Positions 34,979 to 43,174 of a DNA stretch of 64,000 nucleotides are shown one piece after another. The notes beneath the pieces are model-generated. The model ran no database searches, was not told where the DNA came from, and saw only the letters and a program-made list of their open reading frames with translations. Each line of letters opens with the position of its first letter. The stretch's first letter is position 1. The translations under genes and the position numbers were made by a program. Origin of the DNA: an uncultured Caulobacterales bacterium (GTDB lineage: Bacteria > Pseudomonadota > Alphaproteobacteria > Caulobacterales > Caulobacteraceae); contig CAIUMD010000114.1 in assembly GCA_903900155.1 (NCBI GenBank), forward strand, positions 1 through 64,000, read 5' to 3'.

Positions 34979-37350
34979 CACGCGGCCCTTACCAGCTTGG
35001 ACATCCAGGCCGAGGGCTCATCGCCCAGCTGTTCGCGCAGGGCGTCCAGCTTGCGCACGGTGCTCTCGCGGCCCGACAGTACGGTCAGCAACTCGGGCGA
35101 ACCGGCCAGGTTCAGGCGGGCCACGACGCTGTCGGTCCCGTGCTTGATCAGGAAGCAGCGCGAGGTGTCGGGCAGGGTCTTCACCAACTCGAACTCGTGC
35201 GCGGTGAGGCCGAAGCCTTCGCAGTAGTCCTTGGCCTGGGCCTTGGGGTTGGCCATGAAGATTTGGGTCGCGGCCTGCTCGATGATGGCGCTGGCGATGC
35301 GGCTCTCCAAGGCGTCCTGGGCGCTTTGGGTGGCGAAGCCGACCACGCCGTTGCGCTTGCGCAGGGTCTTTTCCCAGTCGCGGATGCGGGCGACGAAGAC
35401 GTCGTCGTCCAGGGCCTTCCAGCCCTCGTCGATGACGATCAGGGTCGGGTGGCCGTCCAGGCGCTGCTCCACGCGGTGGAACAGGTACATCATGGCGGGC
35501 GTCCGCAGCGCCGGATCGTCCAGCAGCTGGGTCATGTCGAAGCCCAGGGTCAGCTGGTCCAGGTCCAGGCCGTCGGCCTCGTTGTCGAACAGCCAGGCGT
35601 GCTCGCCCGCGCCATGCCAGGGGGCCAGGCGCGCGGCCAGGTCGGCGGCGTCGGGACGGCGCGCGCCCCGGAACAGCTCGGCGAACCAGCGCAGACGGCG
35701 CAGGTTCGGGGCCTGGTCATAGCTGGCGTCGACGGCGTCCTTGATCCGCGCGGCGTCATCGGCCGACAGGGTCTCGCCCGGGACGGATACGAGCTTGGCG
35801 ACCCACTCGGTCAGGAACTTGCGGTTGGTCGCCGTGTCGGCCAGGGCCAGCGGGTTGAAGCCGGTGGGCTGGCCCGGACGCAGGGTCTCGTAGCGACCGC
35901 CGATGGCGCGCAGGAAGATCTCGGCGCCGCGGTCCTTGTCGAAGAACACGATGCGCGGACTGTACTTGCGGGCTTGGGCCAGCAGGAAGTTCAGCACCAC
36001 GGTCTTGCCCGAACCCGACGGGCCGATGACCGTGAAGTTGCCCAGGTCGCCCTTGTGGAAGTTGAAATGGTACGGGCCGGCCGAGGTGGTCTCCAGCAGG
36101 GTCACCGCGTGGCCCCAGTGGTTGTTCTCGGCCTGGCCGACCGGGAAGTTGTGACCGCTGGCGAAGCCGGCGAAGTTGGCGGTCGAGATCAGAGCTTTCC
36201 GGGCGATATCCTTGAAGTTGCCCGGGAACTGGGCCCAGAAGGCCGGCTCCAGATTGATGTCCTCGCGCACGGCGATGGCGCCTATCTCGGTGAAGGCCGA
36301 CATCACCTCGGCGGTGGAGCGATCCAGGCCGTCGAGGGTCTCGCCGCGCACCAGCACGGTCAGGTGATGCTCGCCGAAGGCGGCGCGGCCCGAGACGACG
36401 TCGTCCTTGGCGCGGGTCAGGTCGGCGCGCAAGGACAGGCCGTCGTCATCGGCGGCCTTCATGCGGCGCAAAGCGAGGTTCATGCGCTCCAGGGTCGGCT
36501 GGCGATCGACGAAGCCGAAGCTCTGGGTGACGACCATTTCGCAGGGCAGGCGCAGCAGGTCGTCCAGCATCCCCGGCGTGGTCTGGGCCGGATAGTCCTT
36601 GATCGAGACGATGGAGCCGAAGCTTCGGGCCAGGGCGCCGGCGCGCGACAGCTCCAGCGTTTCCAGGCCGAAGCTGGCGCGGCGATAGGGCAGGTACTCG
36701 CCGGCGTCGCCTTGCGGGACCAGCACCGGACGCATCTCGCCGTTGTAGAGGCAGGAGAGGAATTCGAGCGGCTCGGAGCAGCGGCCCGTCGCGCCGTCAT
36801 AGGTTCCAAGCACCCGCGCGCCATAGGGAGCGAGGGCCGAGATCAGGCTGTCACGCGCGCTGTCCAGTTCGCGGCGATCGGCGGCCTGGATCGCGGCGGC
36901 CTCGGCCTTGCCGGTTCCCTTGAGGGCGCGCAGCAGGCCGTCGATGACGCCGCCATGGCCCTGCAGCGGACGGCGGACAATCGTCAGGAACAGGTCGTTG
37001 ACGTAGAGCTTTCGGGCCGCGAGGCGTTCGCTCCAGGTCGCGTCGAGGTCGGCGCTGAAGGCGTCGGCGAAGGCGCCTTGGGTGCGGGCGTCGACCTGGC
37101 GGCGGACGATGTGATGGTAGATGGCGAAGCGCGAGGACGACAGGCCGCGCAGCATCACGTCGCGCACGGCCTTGCGGTAGTTCAGCTCCTCGCTGTCGGC
37201 CGTCTCGAACGGCAGGCCGGCCAGGTGGATGACCTGCATCAAGAGGCCGTCGCGCGTCTCGATCGTCATGTCGTCGAGGTGGCGGGCATAGGGCAGGCGC
37301 TTGCCGACCGTGGCCTCCTTACGCGGGTTCAGGCGCTGTAGCTGTTGCAT
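34978..37350 (-). CDS. virB4: VirB4 ATPase of the type IV secretion system
   Basis: A 790-residue ATPase, the largest and most conserved part of these machines, acting at the inner membrane. It has the CagE/VirB4 N-terminal domain (residues 180-400), Walker A GPSGSGKTVVLNF (about 446), Walker B LIVIDEGW (about 635) and the later FATQSAQDAL motif. The first 22 bases overlap virB3. Its length is normal, so the ATPase is expected to be functional. Confidence 0.95.
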   Translation of the reverse strand: MQQLQRLNPRKEATVGKRLPYARHLDDMTIETRDGLLMQVIHLAGLPFETADSEELNYRKAVRDVMLRGLSSSRFAIYHHIVRRQVDARTQGAFADAFSADLDATWSERLAARKLYVNDLFLTIVRRPLQGHGGVIDGLLRALKGTGKAEAAAIQAADRRELDSARDSLISALAPYGARVLGTYDGATGRCSEPLEFLSCLYNGEMRPVLVPQGDAGEYLPYRRASFGLETLELSRAGALARSFGSIVSIKDYPAQTTPGMLDDLLRLPCEMVVTQSFGFVDRQPTLERMNLALRRMKAADDDGLSLRADLTRAKDDVVSGRAAFGEHHLTVLVRGETLDGLDRSTAEVMSAFTEIGAIAVREDINLEPAFWAQFPGNFKDIARKALISTANFAGFASGHNFPVGQAENNHWGHAVTLLETTSAGPYHFNFHKGDLGNFTVIGPSGSGKTVVLNFLLAQARKYSPRIVFFDKDRGAEIFLRAIGGRYETLRPGQPTGFNPLALADTATNRKFLTEWVAKLVSVPGETLSADDAARIKDAVDASYDQAPNLRRLRWFAELFRGARRPDAADLAARLAPWHGAGEHAWLFDNEADGLDLDQLTLGFDMTQLLDDPALRTPAMMYLFHRVEQRLDGHPTLIVIDEGWKALDDDVFVARIRDWEKTLRKRNGVVGFATQSAQDALESRIASAIIEQAATQIFMANPKAQAKDYCEGFGLTAHEFELVKTLPDTSRCFLIKHGTDSVVARLNLAGSPELLTVLSGRESTVRKLDALREQLGDEPSAWMSKLVRAA

Positions 37351-37616
37351 CGCCAGGCTCGGAAATTGGGTACGCGGGGACAGCGGCTGACCTTGGTCAG
37401 CCAGAGATCGAAGATGCGGGGCTCGCGCAGGCAGGCCGCATAGCCGATCGCGTGGATCACCAGCGCGGCCGCGATGGCCCAGAACGACTTGGTGATCAGG
37501 AAGAACTCGGCGGTGACCACGCCGTTGATCACGAAGTAGCTGTAGGTCACGCCCGCGAACATCTGCGGGCGGGTCAGGGCGCCGAACACCACGTCGCGAT
37601 CCAGCGGGGCGGCCAT
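37329..37616 (-). CDS. virB3: VirB3-like inner-membrane protein
   Basis: A 95-residue protein with one or two hydrophobic segments (about residues 20-60) and the VirB3-type opening DRDVVFGALTRPQMFAGVTY. It sits between virB2 and virB4, the standard place. It overlaps virB4 by 22 bases, which implies tight co-translation. Confidence 0.88.
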   Translation of the reverse strand: MAAPLDRDVVFGALTRPQMFAGVTYSYFVINGVVTAEFFLITKSFWAIAAALVIHAIGYAACLREPRIFDLWLTKVSRCPRVPNFRAWRCNSYSA

Positions 37617-37620
37617 GGTC

Positions 37621-37926
37621 TTAGGCGGCGCCCGAAGCGGCGCGGATGCCGCTGACGATGGTGGTGGCCCCGAACAGGATGAAGCAGCCCAGGATCACGG
37701 TGGCGCCGTAACGCCAGTTCAGGCGGCCGGTCAGCATCATGAAGCCGACGGCGGCCACGGCCATGACGGCCACGGCGGTGGCGACATTGCCCATCAGCGT
37801 GCCTTGCAGCCAGGTCACGCCGGCGAGCAGGGCGCTGGAGCCTTGCGGGTCGGCCTGCACGGCTTGGGCGTGGGCTTGGCTGGCTGAGGCGAAGGCGGCC
37901 GCGAGGGCCAGGAGGGACTTACGCAT
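37621..37926 (-). CDS. virB2: VirB2/TrbC-like major pilin
   Basis: A 101-residue pilin precursor with a cleavable signal (ASQAHA) followed by two hydrophobic helices (VATAVAVMAVAAVGFMMLTG and GATVILGCFILFGATTIVSG) around a short basic loop (RLNWRYG), the usual VirB2 layout. ATG 37926 follows the virB1 stop almost directly; a GTG at 37929 overlapping that stop is an alternative start. Confidence 0.88.
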   Translation of the reverse strand: MRKSLLALAAAFASASQAHAQAVQADPQGSSALLAGVTWLQGTLMGNVATAVAVMAVAAVGFMMLTGRLNWRYGATVILGCFILFGATTIVSGIRAASGAA

Positions 37927-37928
37927 CA

Positions 37929-38543
37929 CTAGGGAGCTCCGAGGGCGGGAACGGCGAAGGCGGCCCCGGTCGCGGCCATGCGGCCGAGGATCGAGGTCAC
38001 GTAGGCTTGGGTTTCGGCATAGGGCGGCACGCCGCCGTGCTTGCGGACGGCGCCGGGACCGGCGTTGTAGGCGGCCAGGGCCAGGCGGACGTCGCCGCCG
38101 AACTCCGAGAGCATGCGGCGCAAGTACATCGTCCCGCCGCGAATGTTCTGGGCGGGGTCGTGCGGATCGACGCCCAGGTCGCGGGCGGTGCCCGGCATCA
38201 ACTGCATGACGCCGATCGCGCCCTTGTTCGACAGGGCGGTCGGGCGGAAGCGGCTCTCGCGCCAGGCCACGGCCTCGACCAGCTTGGGATCCAGGGCATA
38301 GGCGGTGGCGGTGTTCGAGATCTGCGCACGCACAGCCTCGACGCCGGGTGTAGCGGCCAGCGGGGCAGGGGCGAGCGCCAAGGTCTGGACGCCGTCCTGC
38401 GTGAAGACGGAGGGGCCTTCGAAGCGCGTGACCGCGCCGTCGTCGCTGATCTCCAGCACCTGGGCGGCGGCGGGCCAGGCCATCAGGCAGAGAGCTGCGG
38501 TAATCGCCGGCAGCGAAGCCTGGCGGGCGATATCAAACGTCAC
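37929..38543 (-). CDS. virB1: VirB1-type lytic transglycosylase
   Basis: A 204-residue exported murein hydrolase that opens the cell wall for the secretion apparatus. A signal peptide (AAAQ) is followed by an SLT domain with catalytic Glu in AWRESRF (about residue 90), [14 protein letters not shown], and [13 protein letters not shown]. The start is GTG 38543 with GAGGGGG just before it. It is the first gene of the operon; CtrA-like and dyad motifs lie 70-200 bases upstream. Confidence 0.92.
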   Translation of the reverse strand: MTFDIARQASLPAITAALCLMAWPAAAQVLEISDDGAVTRFEGPSVFTQDGVQTLALAPAPLAATPGVEAVRAQISNTATAYALDPKLVEAVAWRESRFRPTALSNKGAIGVMQLMPGTARDLGVDPHDPAQNIRGGTMYLRRMLSEFGGDVRLALAAYNAGPGAVRKHGGVPPYAETQAYVTSILGRMAATGAAFAVPALGAP

Positions 38544-38611
38544 TGCGCCCCCTCAGGTCCGTGGGTTCAAATCAATGTGGTTAATTGGTATCGGGCGCAC
38601 CGTTTCAGTGT

Positions 38612-38632
38612 AATGCGGCAGGACAGCGCATC
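38612..38632. promoter_or_regulatory. virB1: Dyad ATGCG-N9-CGCAT upstream of virB1
   Basis: The 21 bases read AATGCGGCAGGACAGCGCAT plus C and match the DUF1800-A dyad (3418-3438) at 16 of 21 positions, including both arms. It lies 70 bases upstream of the virB1 start. Confidence 0.5.
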
Positions 38633-38695
38633 TATTTTTGCTTCCGTCGTCAAAACTGCTGATGAATAAGCAGAATTTATGCTCAAGCTCGGTGT

Positions 38696-38715
38696 TAAGT
38701 CGGAAGTCTGACTTA
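38696..38715. promoter_or_regulatory. Inverted repeat TAAGTC-N8-GACTTA
   Basis: Six-base perfect arms around an 8-base spacer lie about 155 bases upstream of virB1 and next to the CtrA-like box. It may be a dimeric regulator site; no second copy was noticed. Confidence 0.4.
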
Positions 38716-38724
38716 TCTAATTTC

Positions 38725-38739
38725 TTAATTTGTGGTTAA
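38725..38739 (-). promoter_or_regulatory. virB1: Perfect CtrA-like box TTAA-N7-TTAA upstream of virB1
   Basis: TTAATTTGTGGTTAA (plus strand) fits the Caulobacter CtrA consensus TTAA-N7-TTAA exactly. Fourteen of the 15 positions recur at 3509-3523 upstream of DUF1800-A (C for the first T there, and one spacer change leaves 13 identical). It lies about 180 bases upstream of virB1, so direct activation versus other roles is open. Confidence 0.55.
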
Positions 38740-38863
38740 TTTTGTATGGTATTGACCTGAATACATAACTGCGTTGGGTGATGGCGGCCTGAAAGCCTGA
38801 GAATGCTTGCCTGTGGATAGAATCACTCGCCAACTTGAGCCCAAGTGCGGCCAGGGGCGTTCC

Positions 38864-38974
38864 ATGTTGGCGTTGAACAAGACTCGCGAGTGGCTGATCC
38901 GGAACTTCGCCGGATGCTTGCTGGGCGGTTGGCTGGTGATCGCGGTGGTGGGGCTGACGGCCCTCAACGGTTGA
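38864..38974 (+). CDS. Possible small single-pass membrane protein (36 residues)
   Basis: The frame MLALNKTREWLIRNFAGCLL... has a good ribosome binding site (AGGGG, 7 bases before ATG) and a charged N-terminal helix followed by one hydrophobic segment (LLGGWLVIAVVGLTAL). It ends 67 bases before the MarR frame on the same strand. There is no known family. Codon choice matches neighbouring genes. It is short enough that chance cannot be excluded. Confidence 0.4.
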   Translation: MLALNKTREWLIRNFAGCLLGGWLVIAVVGLTALNG

Positions 38975-39041
38975 TCTGGAAGCGGGGTTCGAGCGATCGG
39001 CGAGAGGGTCTCCAGCCGCTCGCCTATGGCGCCTATGCAAC

Positions 39042-39647
39042 TTGGTTAAAGAATGTTGCGGAACGCTGTCATCTGAAAGCCCGGTTTTCGCGTTGAAAGC
39101 TTGTCTACAGACGCCGGAACCGACTTTGCCGCTCGACATCGAAGACCTGAACCGACTGCTTTTCCAGACTGAACAGGCCCGCCGCCTGCTCGTCGGCGAC
39201 CGATTGAGCGAGCACGGCGTCATCTTCGGCCAGTGGCTGGTGCTGGACGCCTTGTACAAGGAAGGACTGTCGTCGATGACCGCCCTGGCCGCCGTGATCG
39301 GCGCCGACCGCACCACCTTGACCCGCACGATCGATGGCTTGGTCAGCGTCGGCTATGTCGAGCGCACCACGCCGGCCGAGGATCGCCGTCTGGTCGTCGT
39401 CGACCTGACGGCCGCCGGCCGCACGGTGTCCGAAGCGATCCTGGCCGGTCTGGCGCCGACCCACGAGACCATTTTCGCCGGCTTCACGCGTCAGGACCTG
39501 GACGTGCTATCGGTTCTTCTTGCCCGGTCTCTGGCGCAGATAAAGCTGGCCGCCGCTGAAGGTCCAGGGCCCAAGGCGCTTCCCAGACTGGAGCGGCGGG
39601 GGCTGCGCGCTGGCGAGACGAAACGGCGAGCGCGCCTGCGGTCCTAG
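39042..39647 (+). CDS. MarR-family transcriptional regulator
   Basis: The winged helix-turn-helix is clear: MTALAAVIGADRTTLTRTIDGLVSVGYVERTTPAEDRRLVVVDLTAAG, preceded by the helical dimer region. The longest frame starts at TTG 39042 without a good ribosome binding site; a TTG at 39125 is another candidate, so the first ~28 residues are doubtful. The last ~30 residues are basic and extend beyond the usual MarR end, overlapping the convergent DUF6894 gene by 141 bases. Target genes are unknown. Confidence 0.8.
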   Translation: MVKECCGTLSSESPVFALKACLQTPEPTLPLDIEDLNRLLFQTEQARRLLVGDRLSEHGVIFGQWLVLDALYKEGLSSMTALAAVIGADRTTLTRTIDGLVSVGYVERTTPAEDRRLVVVDLTAAGRTVSEAILAGLAPTHETIFAGFTRQDLDVLSVLLARSLAQIKLAAAEGPGPKALPRLERRGLRAGETKRRARLRS

Positions 39648-39854
39648 GTCGAGCTCGGTCAGCACGTGGCCGGCGTCGTTGAGGATGACCATCCGCCACG
39701 GACCGGGCTTGGCGAAGGCTTCAGGGTAGTCGCGGATCAGGGCCGCGCCCAGCCTCCAAGCCTCGCGCTTGGCTTCATCCAGGTTGCGCAGCAGAGCGCC
39801 TTCCAGATCGGGAAAGTGTTCAGGCGAAACGATCTCGAACCGAAATCTGCGCAT
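39507..39854 (-). CDS. DUF6894-like small protein
   Basis: A 115-residue protein starting MRRFRFEIVSPEHFPDLEGALL, with EAWRLGAALIRDYPEAF and WRMVILNDAGHVLTELDL, which fits the small alphaproteobacterial DUF6894 pattern of an F-rich start, a central helix and D-x-x-G-x-V-L at the end. The start at 39854 has AGGG 5-6 bases upstream; longer frames to 40142 read non-coding sequence. The C-terminal ~45 residues overlap the MarR gene on the other strand and are basic and low in complexity. The function is unknown. Confidence 0.55.
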   Translation of the reverse strand: MRRFRFEIVSPEHFPDLEGALLRNLDEAKREAWRLGAALIRDYPEAFAKPGPWRMVILNDAGHVLTELDLGPQARSPFRLASAQPPPLQSGKRLGPWTFSGGQLYLRQRPGKKNR

Positions 39855-40172
39855 CACACCCTGCGGCGACGCTGAATGCGTCGAGTCGGAGAACGCGTCT
39901 CCGACAAAAAGGCGCCGCAGTAGGACAAGGGGGAGTTGAAAAAGACGGTCTCGGTTCGCCTGTGTCTTACCGGTTACACCGGAGCTTGGTCCTCGTTTTC
40001 GTTTCGCTTTTTTTCGATTTCTGCTGCTCAGCCCGCGCCAGCAACGGCTTTCGCTGCTTCTTGCTTCACTAAGCCTCACGAACAGTGGCTTGCAAAAAAT
40101 GGAAGTCGATCGCAGCATGTGGGTAATTGATACCGGTGTCATAAGAACACCGTTCTGGGAGGGAATGAGGAA
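39855..40172. other. Intergenic region upstream of receptor 3
   Basis: A perfect 8-bp hairpin (GTCGGAGA-ACGCG-TCTCCGAC, 39885-39905) lies near the DUF6894 start, T-rich tracts occur at 40005-40020, and the 17-bp operator shared with receptor 1 is at 40127-40143. No gene is seen. Confidence 0.5.
40127..40143. promoter_or_regulatory. 17-bp operator-like motif ATTGATACCGGTGTCAT
   Basis: This is the exact reverse complement of 7490-7506. It is centred on ACCGGT and lies 30 bases before the receptor 3 start, where a bound repressor would block transcription. Binding by a LacI-family regulator is inferred from the symmetry. Confidence 0.65.
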
Positions 40173-43118
40173 ATGGCAGTATCACACCTGCGCGCCCGTC
40201 TGCTCTGCGGGGCCGCCGCTCTGGCTTCCGTCCTGGCCGCCGGCGCCGCCAACGCTCAGCAAGCCGCGCCGCCCGCCGCTGCTGACGACACCGTCGAAGC
40301 CGTCGTCGTCACGGGCTTCCGCAACAGCCTGGCGCAAGCTCTGAACGTGAAACGCTCCTCGGCCGCCGCCGTGGACGCGATCTACGCCGAGGACATGGCC
40401 AAGTTCCCGGACCTGAACCTGTCGGAATCCATCCAGCGCATCCCGGGCGTCGCCATCGCGCGTGACGCCGGCGAAGGCCGCCAGATCTCGGTGCGCGGCC
40501 TGGGCGCCCAGTTCACCCGCGTGCGCATCAACGGCATGGAAGCCCTGACCACTTCGGGCGGCACCGACGCTTCGGGCGGCACCAACCGCAGCCGTTCGTT
40601 CGACTTCAACGTCTTTGCCTCGGACCTCTTCAACCGCATCACGGTGCAGAAGACCGCCTCGGCCGAGACGGAGGAGGGCTCGCTGGGCGCGACTGTCGAC
40701 CTGAACACCGCCCACCCGTTCGACAAGCGCGGCTTCAACTTCGCCGTCTCTGGCAAGATGGGCTACAACGACCAGGCCAAGAAAGCCTCGCCGCGTGTCG
40801 CGGCCCTGATCTCCAACACCTGGCGGGACGACACCATCGGCGCCCTGTTCTCGGTCGCCTATTCTCAGCGCGACCTGCTTGACGAAGGCACGAGCACCGT
40901 GCGCTGGCAGACCGGCACGGCCACGGCTCCGGGCTTCCGCAGCGTGAAGGGCGCGACCTGCGCCACCAACGCCGCCGCCTGCGCCGAAGCCAACGGCGCG
41001 GTCCACCCCCGCATCCCGCGCTTCGACTGGTACCGCAACAAGCAGGACCGCCTGGGCATGACCGGGTCGCTGCAATGGGCCCCGGACGACAAGACCACGG
41101 TCTCGTTCGACGTCCTCTACGCCGACTTCAAAGGCGAGCGCAGCGAGGACTTCCTGGAAACCTTCACGCCCCAGACGGCGGGCGCCTGTACGGCGACCTC
41201 GCCGGCCTCGTGCGGCATCAACCAGGTCGACGTGGTCGACTACACGGTGACCAATCCGCGCTCGGGCTTCCCGGTCATGACCAAGGGCGTCTGGAACAAT
41301 GTCGACCTGAAGACTGAGCAGCGCTACGACAAGCTGGAAACCGAATTCCGTCAGTTCACCCTGGCGGGCGAGCACCAGTTCACCGACAAGTTGAAGGCCA
41401 AGGGCGTGATCGGCTTCTCGAAGTCGACCTTCTCCAACCCGGTCCAGAACACCGTCCAGTGGGATCAGTACAACGTCCAGGGCTACAGCTTCGACTATAG
41501 CGGCGGCGACACCTATCCGGTGATCAAATACGGCACCGGCGACACCGTGAACGCCGACGCCTGGACCCTGGCCGAAATCCGCATGGTCCAGGGTTATGTC
41601 GACAACAGCTACAAGACCGCCCAGTTCGACCTGCAATATGACTGGAGCGACGCCTTCAAGCTGAAGGGCGGCCTGGCCTACAAGGCCTACAACACCGACA
41701 GCACCGCCTTTGCCCGCTCGAACGGCACGACGGCGAACATCAACCCGATCTCGTCGGCCGACCTGCGCAACGTTCCGCGCTCGTCCTATGCTCAGACGAT
41801 CGACTTCTCGAGCCTGAACATCCCGGCCGGCAACGTGACCTCGTGGATCACACCCGACCTGCAGAAGGCCATTGCGGCCCTGCACATGGACGACGTGAAC
41901 TACGGCAAGACGGTCACCACGACGCCGGGCGCCGTCTGGACCAGCCCGTTCGGCAATTCGTGCTTCACCTCGGGCTGCGGCATCTACAACCTGGGCCGCG
42001 AGCCCAGCCTGGGCAGCAACTATACGATCGATGAGTGGGATACGACCGGCTACGTCCAGGGCGACTTCAACTTCGACGTCGGCGGCGTGCCGGTGCGCGG
42101 CGACATCGGCGCCCGCTATGTCCAGACCCGCCAGAAAGCGCTGGGCTACGGCGTGGTGCCCTCGACCGTCAACGGCGTGAACTATCAGACGATCTCGGCC
42201 ACGACCGCCACGCGTTCGTACAACGACTTCCTGCCGGCCCTGAACGTCGTCGTCGAGCCGACCGAGAGCCTGCTGCTGCGCTTCGGCGCCGCCAAGGTCA
42301 TGTCGCGCCCGAACCTGGGCTCGCTGACGCCGGGCGTGAACATCGGCACCGGCTCGACCAAGTCGGTGACCTCGGGCAACCCGTTCCTGGATCCGTACCG
42401 CGCCAAGACCGCCGACGCCGCGGTCGAGTGGTACTTCCAGCCGGGCGCGCTGCTGTCCTTCGCCTACTTCTACAAGGACATCTCGACCTTCGTTCAGAGC
42501 TACACCTCGGCTCTGTCGACCTTCGACAAGAACCCCTTCGGCCTGCCGGACAGCGCCGCGGTCGCGGCCTGCGGCACCACGCCGGGTTGCGCGCCGAACC
42601 TGCCGGTCTGGCAGTTCAGCACCTCGGTCAACACGCCCGGGGGCCCGCTGAAGGGCTTCGAGATCAACTACCAGCAGCCCTTCACCTTCCTGCCTGCGCC
42701 GTTCGACAAGTTCGGTGTCCTGGCCAACTACACCCGTGTGACGTCGAACGTGACGTACCTGTCGTCGACCGGCGCGGTGGCGGCCGTTGGCCCGCTGACC
42801 AACCTGTCGAAGAACAGCTACAACGCCACGCTGTACTACGAGACCAAGAAGATCAGCACCCGCGTCTCGGCGGCGTATCGTTCGAAATACCTGACCCAGA
42901 TCCCGGGCCGTAACGGTTCGGACGTGGAGGGCACCAAGGCGACTCTGAACTTCGACGCCTCGCTGACCTACACCTGGAACAAGCACCTGGCCTTTACGCT
43001 CGAGGCGGTCAACCTGAGCAACGAGAAGCAGAACCAATACTACGACAGCAGCCAGCTGGTGTCATTCTACCACGAGACGGGCCGCGAGTTCTTCGCCGGC
43101 TTCCGCTACACCTTCTAA
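40173..43118 (+). CDS. TonB-dependent receptor 3 (TonB-Xanth-Caul type), pectin-linked
   Basis: A 981-residue outer-membrane receptor with a signal peptide (to about residue 28, ANAQ), VEAVVVTGFRNSLAQALNVK, FPDLNLSESIQRIPGVAIAR, RVRINGMEA, FDFNVFASDLFNRITVQK and a C-terminal FRYTF. ATG 40173 has GAGGAA close upstream. A terminator-like hairpin separates it from the pectin methylesterase gene, which begins 57 bases later. Pairing with a methylesterase and sharing an operator with receptor 1 point to pectic oligosaccharides as ligands. Confidence 0.92.
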   Translation: MAVSHLRARLLCGAAALASVLAAGAANAQQAAPPAAADDTVEAVVVTGFRNSLAQALNVKRSSAAAVDAIYAEDMAKFPDLNLSESIQRIPGVAIARDAGEGRQISVRGLGAQFTRVRINGMEALTTSGGTDASGGTNRSRSFDFNVFASDLFNRITVQKTASAETEEGSLGATVDLNTAHPFDKRGFNFAVSGKMGYNDQAKKASPRVAALISNTWRDDTIGALFSVAYSQRDLLDEGTSTVRWQTGTATAPGFRSVKGATCATNAAACAEANGAVHPRIPRFDWYRNKQDRLGMTGSLQWAPDDKTTVSFDVLYADFKGERSEDFLETFTPQTAGACTATSPASCGINQVDVVDYTVTNPRSGFPVMTKGVWNNVDLKTEQRYDKLETEFRQFTLAGEHQFTDKLKAKGVIGFSKSTFSNPVQNTVQWDQYNVQGYSFDYSGGDTYPVIKYGTGDTVNADAWTLAEIRMVQGYVDNSYKTAQFDLQYDWSDAFKLKGGLAYKAYNTDSTAFARSNGTTANINPISSADLRNVPRSSYAQTIDFSSLNIPAGNVTSWITPDLQKAIAALHMDDVNYGKTVTTTPGAVWTSPFGNSCFTSGCGIYNLGREPSLGSNYTIDEWDTTGYVQGDFNFDVGGVPVRGDIGARYVQTRQKALGYGVVPSTVNGVNYQTISATTATRSYNDFLPALNVVVEPTESLLLRFGAAKVMSRPNLGSLTPGVNIGTGSTKSVTSGNPFLDPYRAKTADAAVEWYFQPGALLSFAYFYKDISTFVQSYTSALSTFDKNPFGLPDSAAVAACGTTPGCAPNLPVWQFSTSVNTPGGPLKGFEINYQQPFTFLPAPFDKFGVLANYTRVTSNVTYLSSTGAVAAVGPLTNLSKNSYNATLYYETKKISTRVSAAYRSKYLTQIPGRNGSDVEGTKATLNFDASLTYTWNKHLAFTLEAVNLSNEKQNQYYDSSQLVSFYHETGREFFAGFRYTF

Positions 43119-43126
43119 GACAACAG

Positions 43127-43160
43127 GCGGCGCGGTTCCTTGAAGCCGCGCCGCTTCCCT
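43127..43160 (+). terminator. Terminator-like hairpin after receptor 3
   Basis: A perfect 9-bp stem (GCGGCGCGG / CCGCGCCGC, loop 10) at 43127-43154 is followed by TTCCCTTA. It lies between receptor 3 and the pectinesterase gene and probably gives partial termination. Confidence 0.55.
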
Positions 43161-43174
43161 TACAGGCGCCCCCG

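Larger units (their letters stand above)
38544..39041. other. Promoter region of the virB operon and a small frame
   Basis: About 500 bases between virB1 and the MarR gene, AT-rich from 38570 to 38770. It contains a CtrA half-site-like sequence (minus TTAACCAC, 38577-38584), a dyad at 38612-38632, a TAAGTC-N8-GACTTA inverted repeat at 38696-38715, a perfect CtrA-like box at 38725-38739 and a 36-codon frame at 38864. Other short frames here have no support. Confidence 0.55.

Noticed and set aside
35140-37341. 733-codon open frame on the plus strand opposite virB4
   Set aside because: virB4 has clear Walker motifs; the antisense frame is a by-product of high GC at third positions.
38533-38543. 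GTGACGTTTG at the virB1 start as a third copy of the DesR-like motif
   Set aside because: Only the first half matches; the GTCATGTCG part is missing and the bases are the virB1 start codons.
39885-39905. Perfect 8-bp hairpin considered as a terminator
   Set aside because: In neither direction is it followed by a T run after a gene end; on the plus strand A residues follow. It may be a regulatory palindrome of unknown role.
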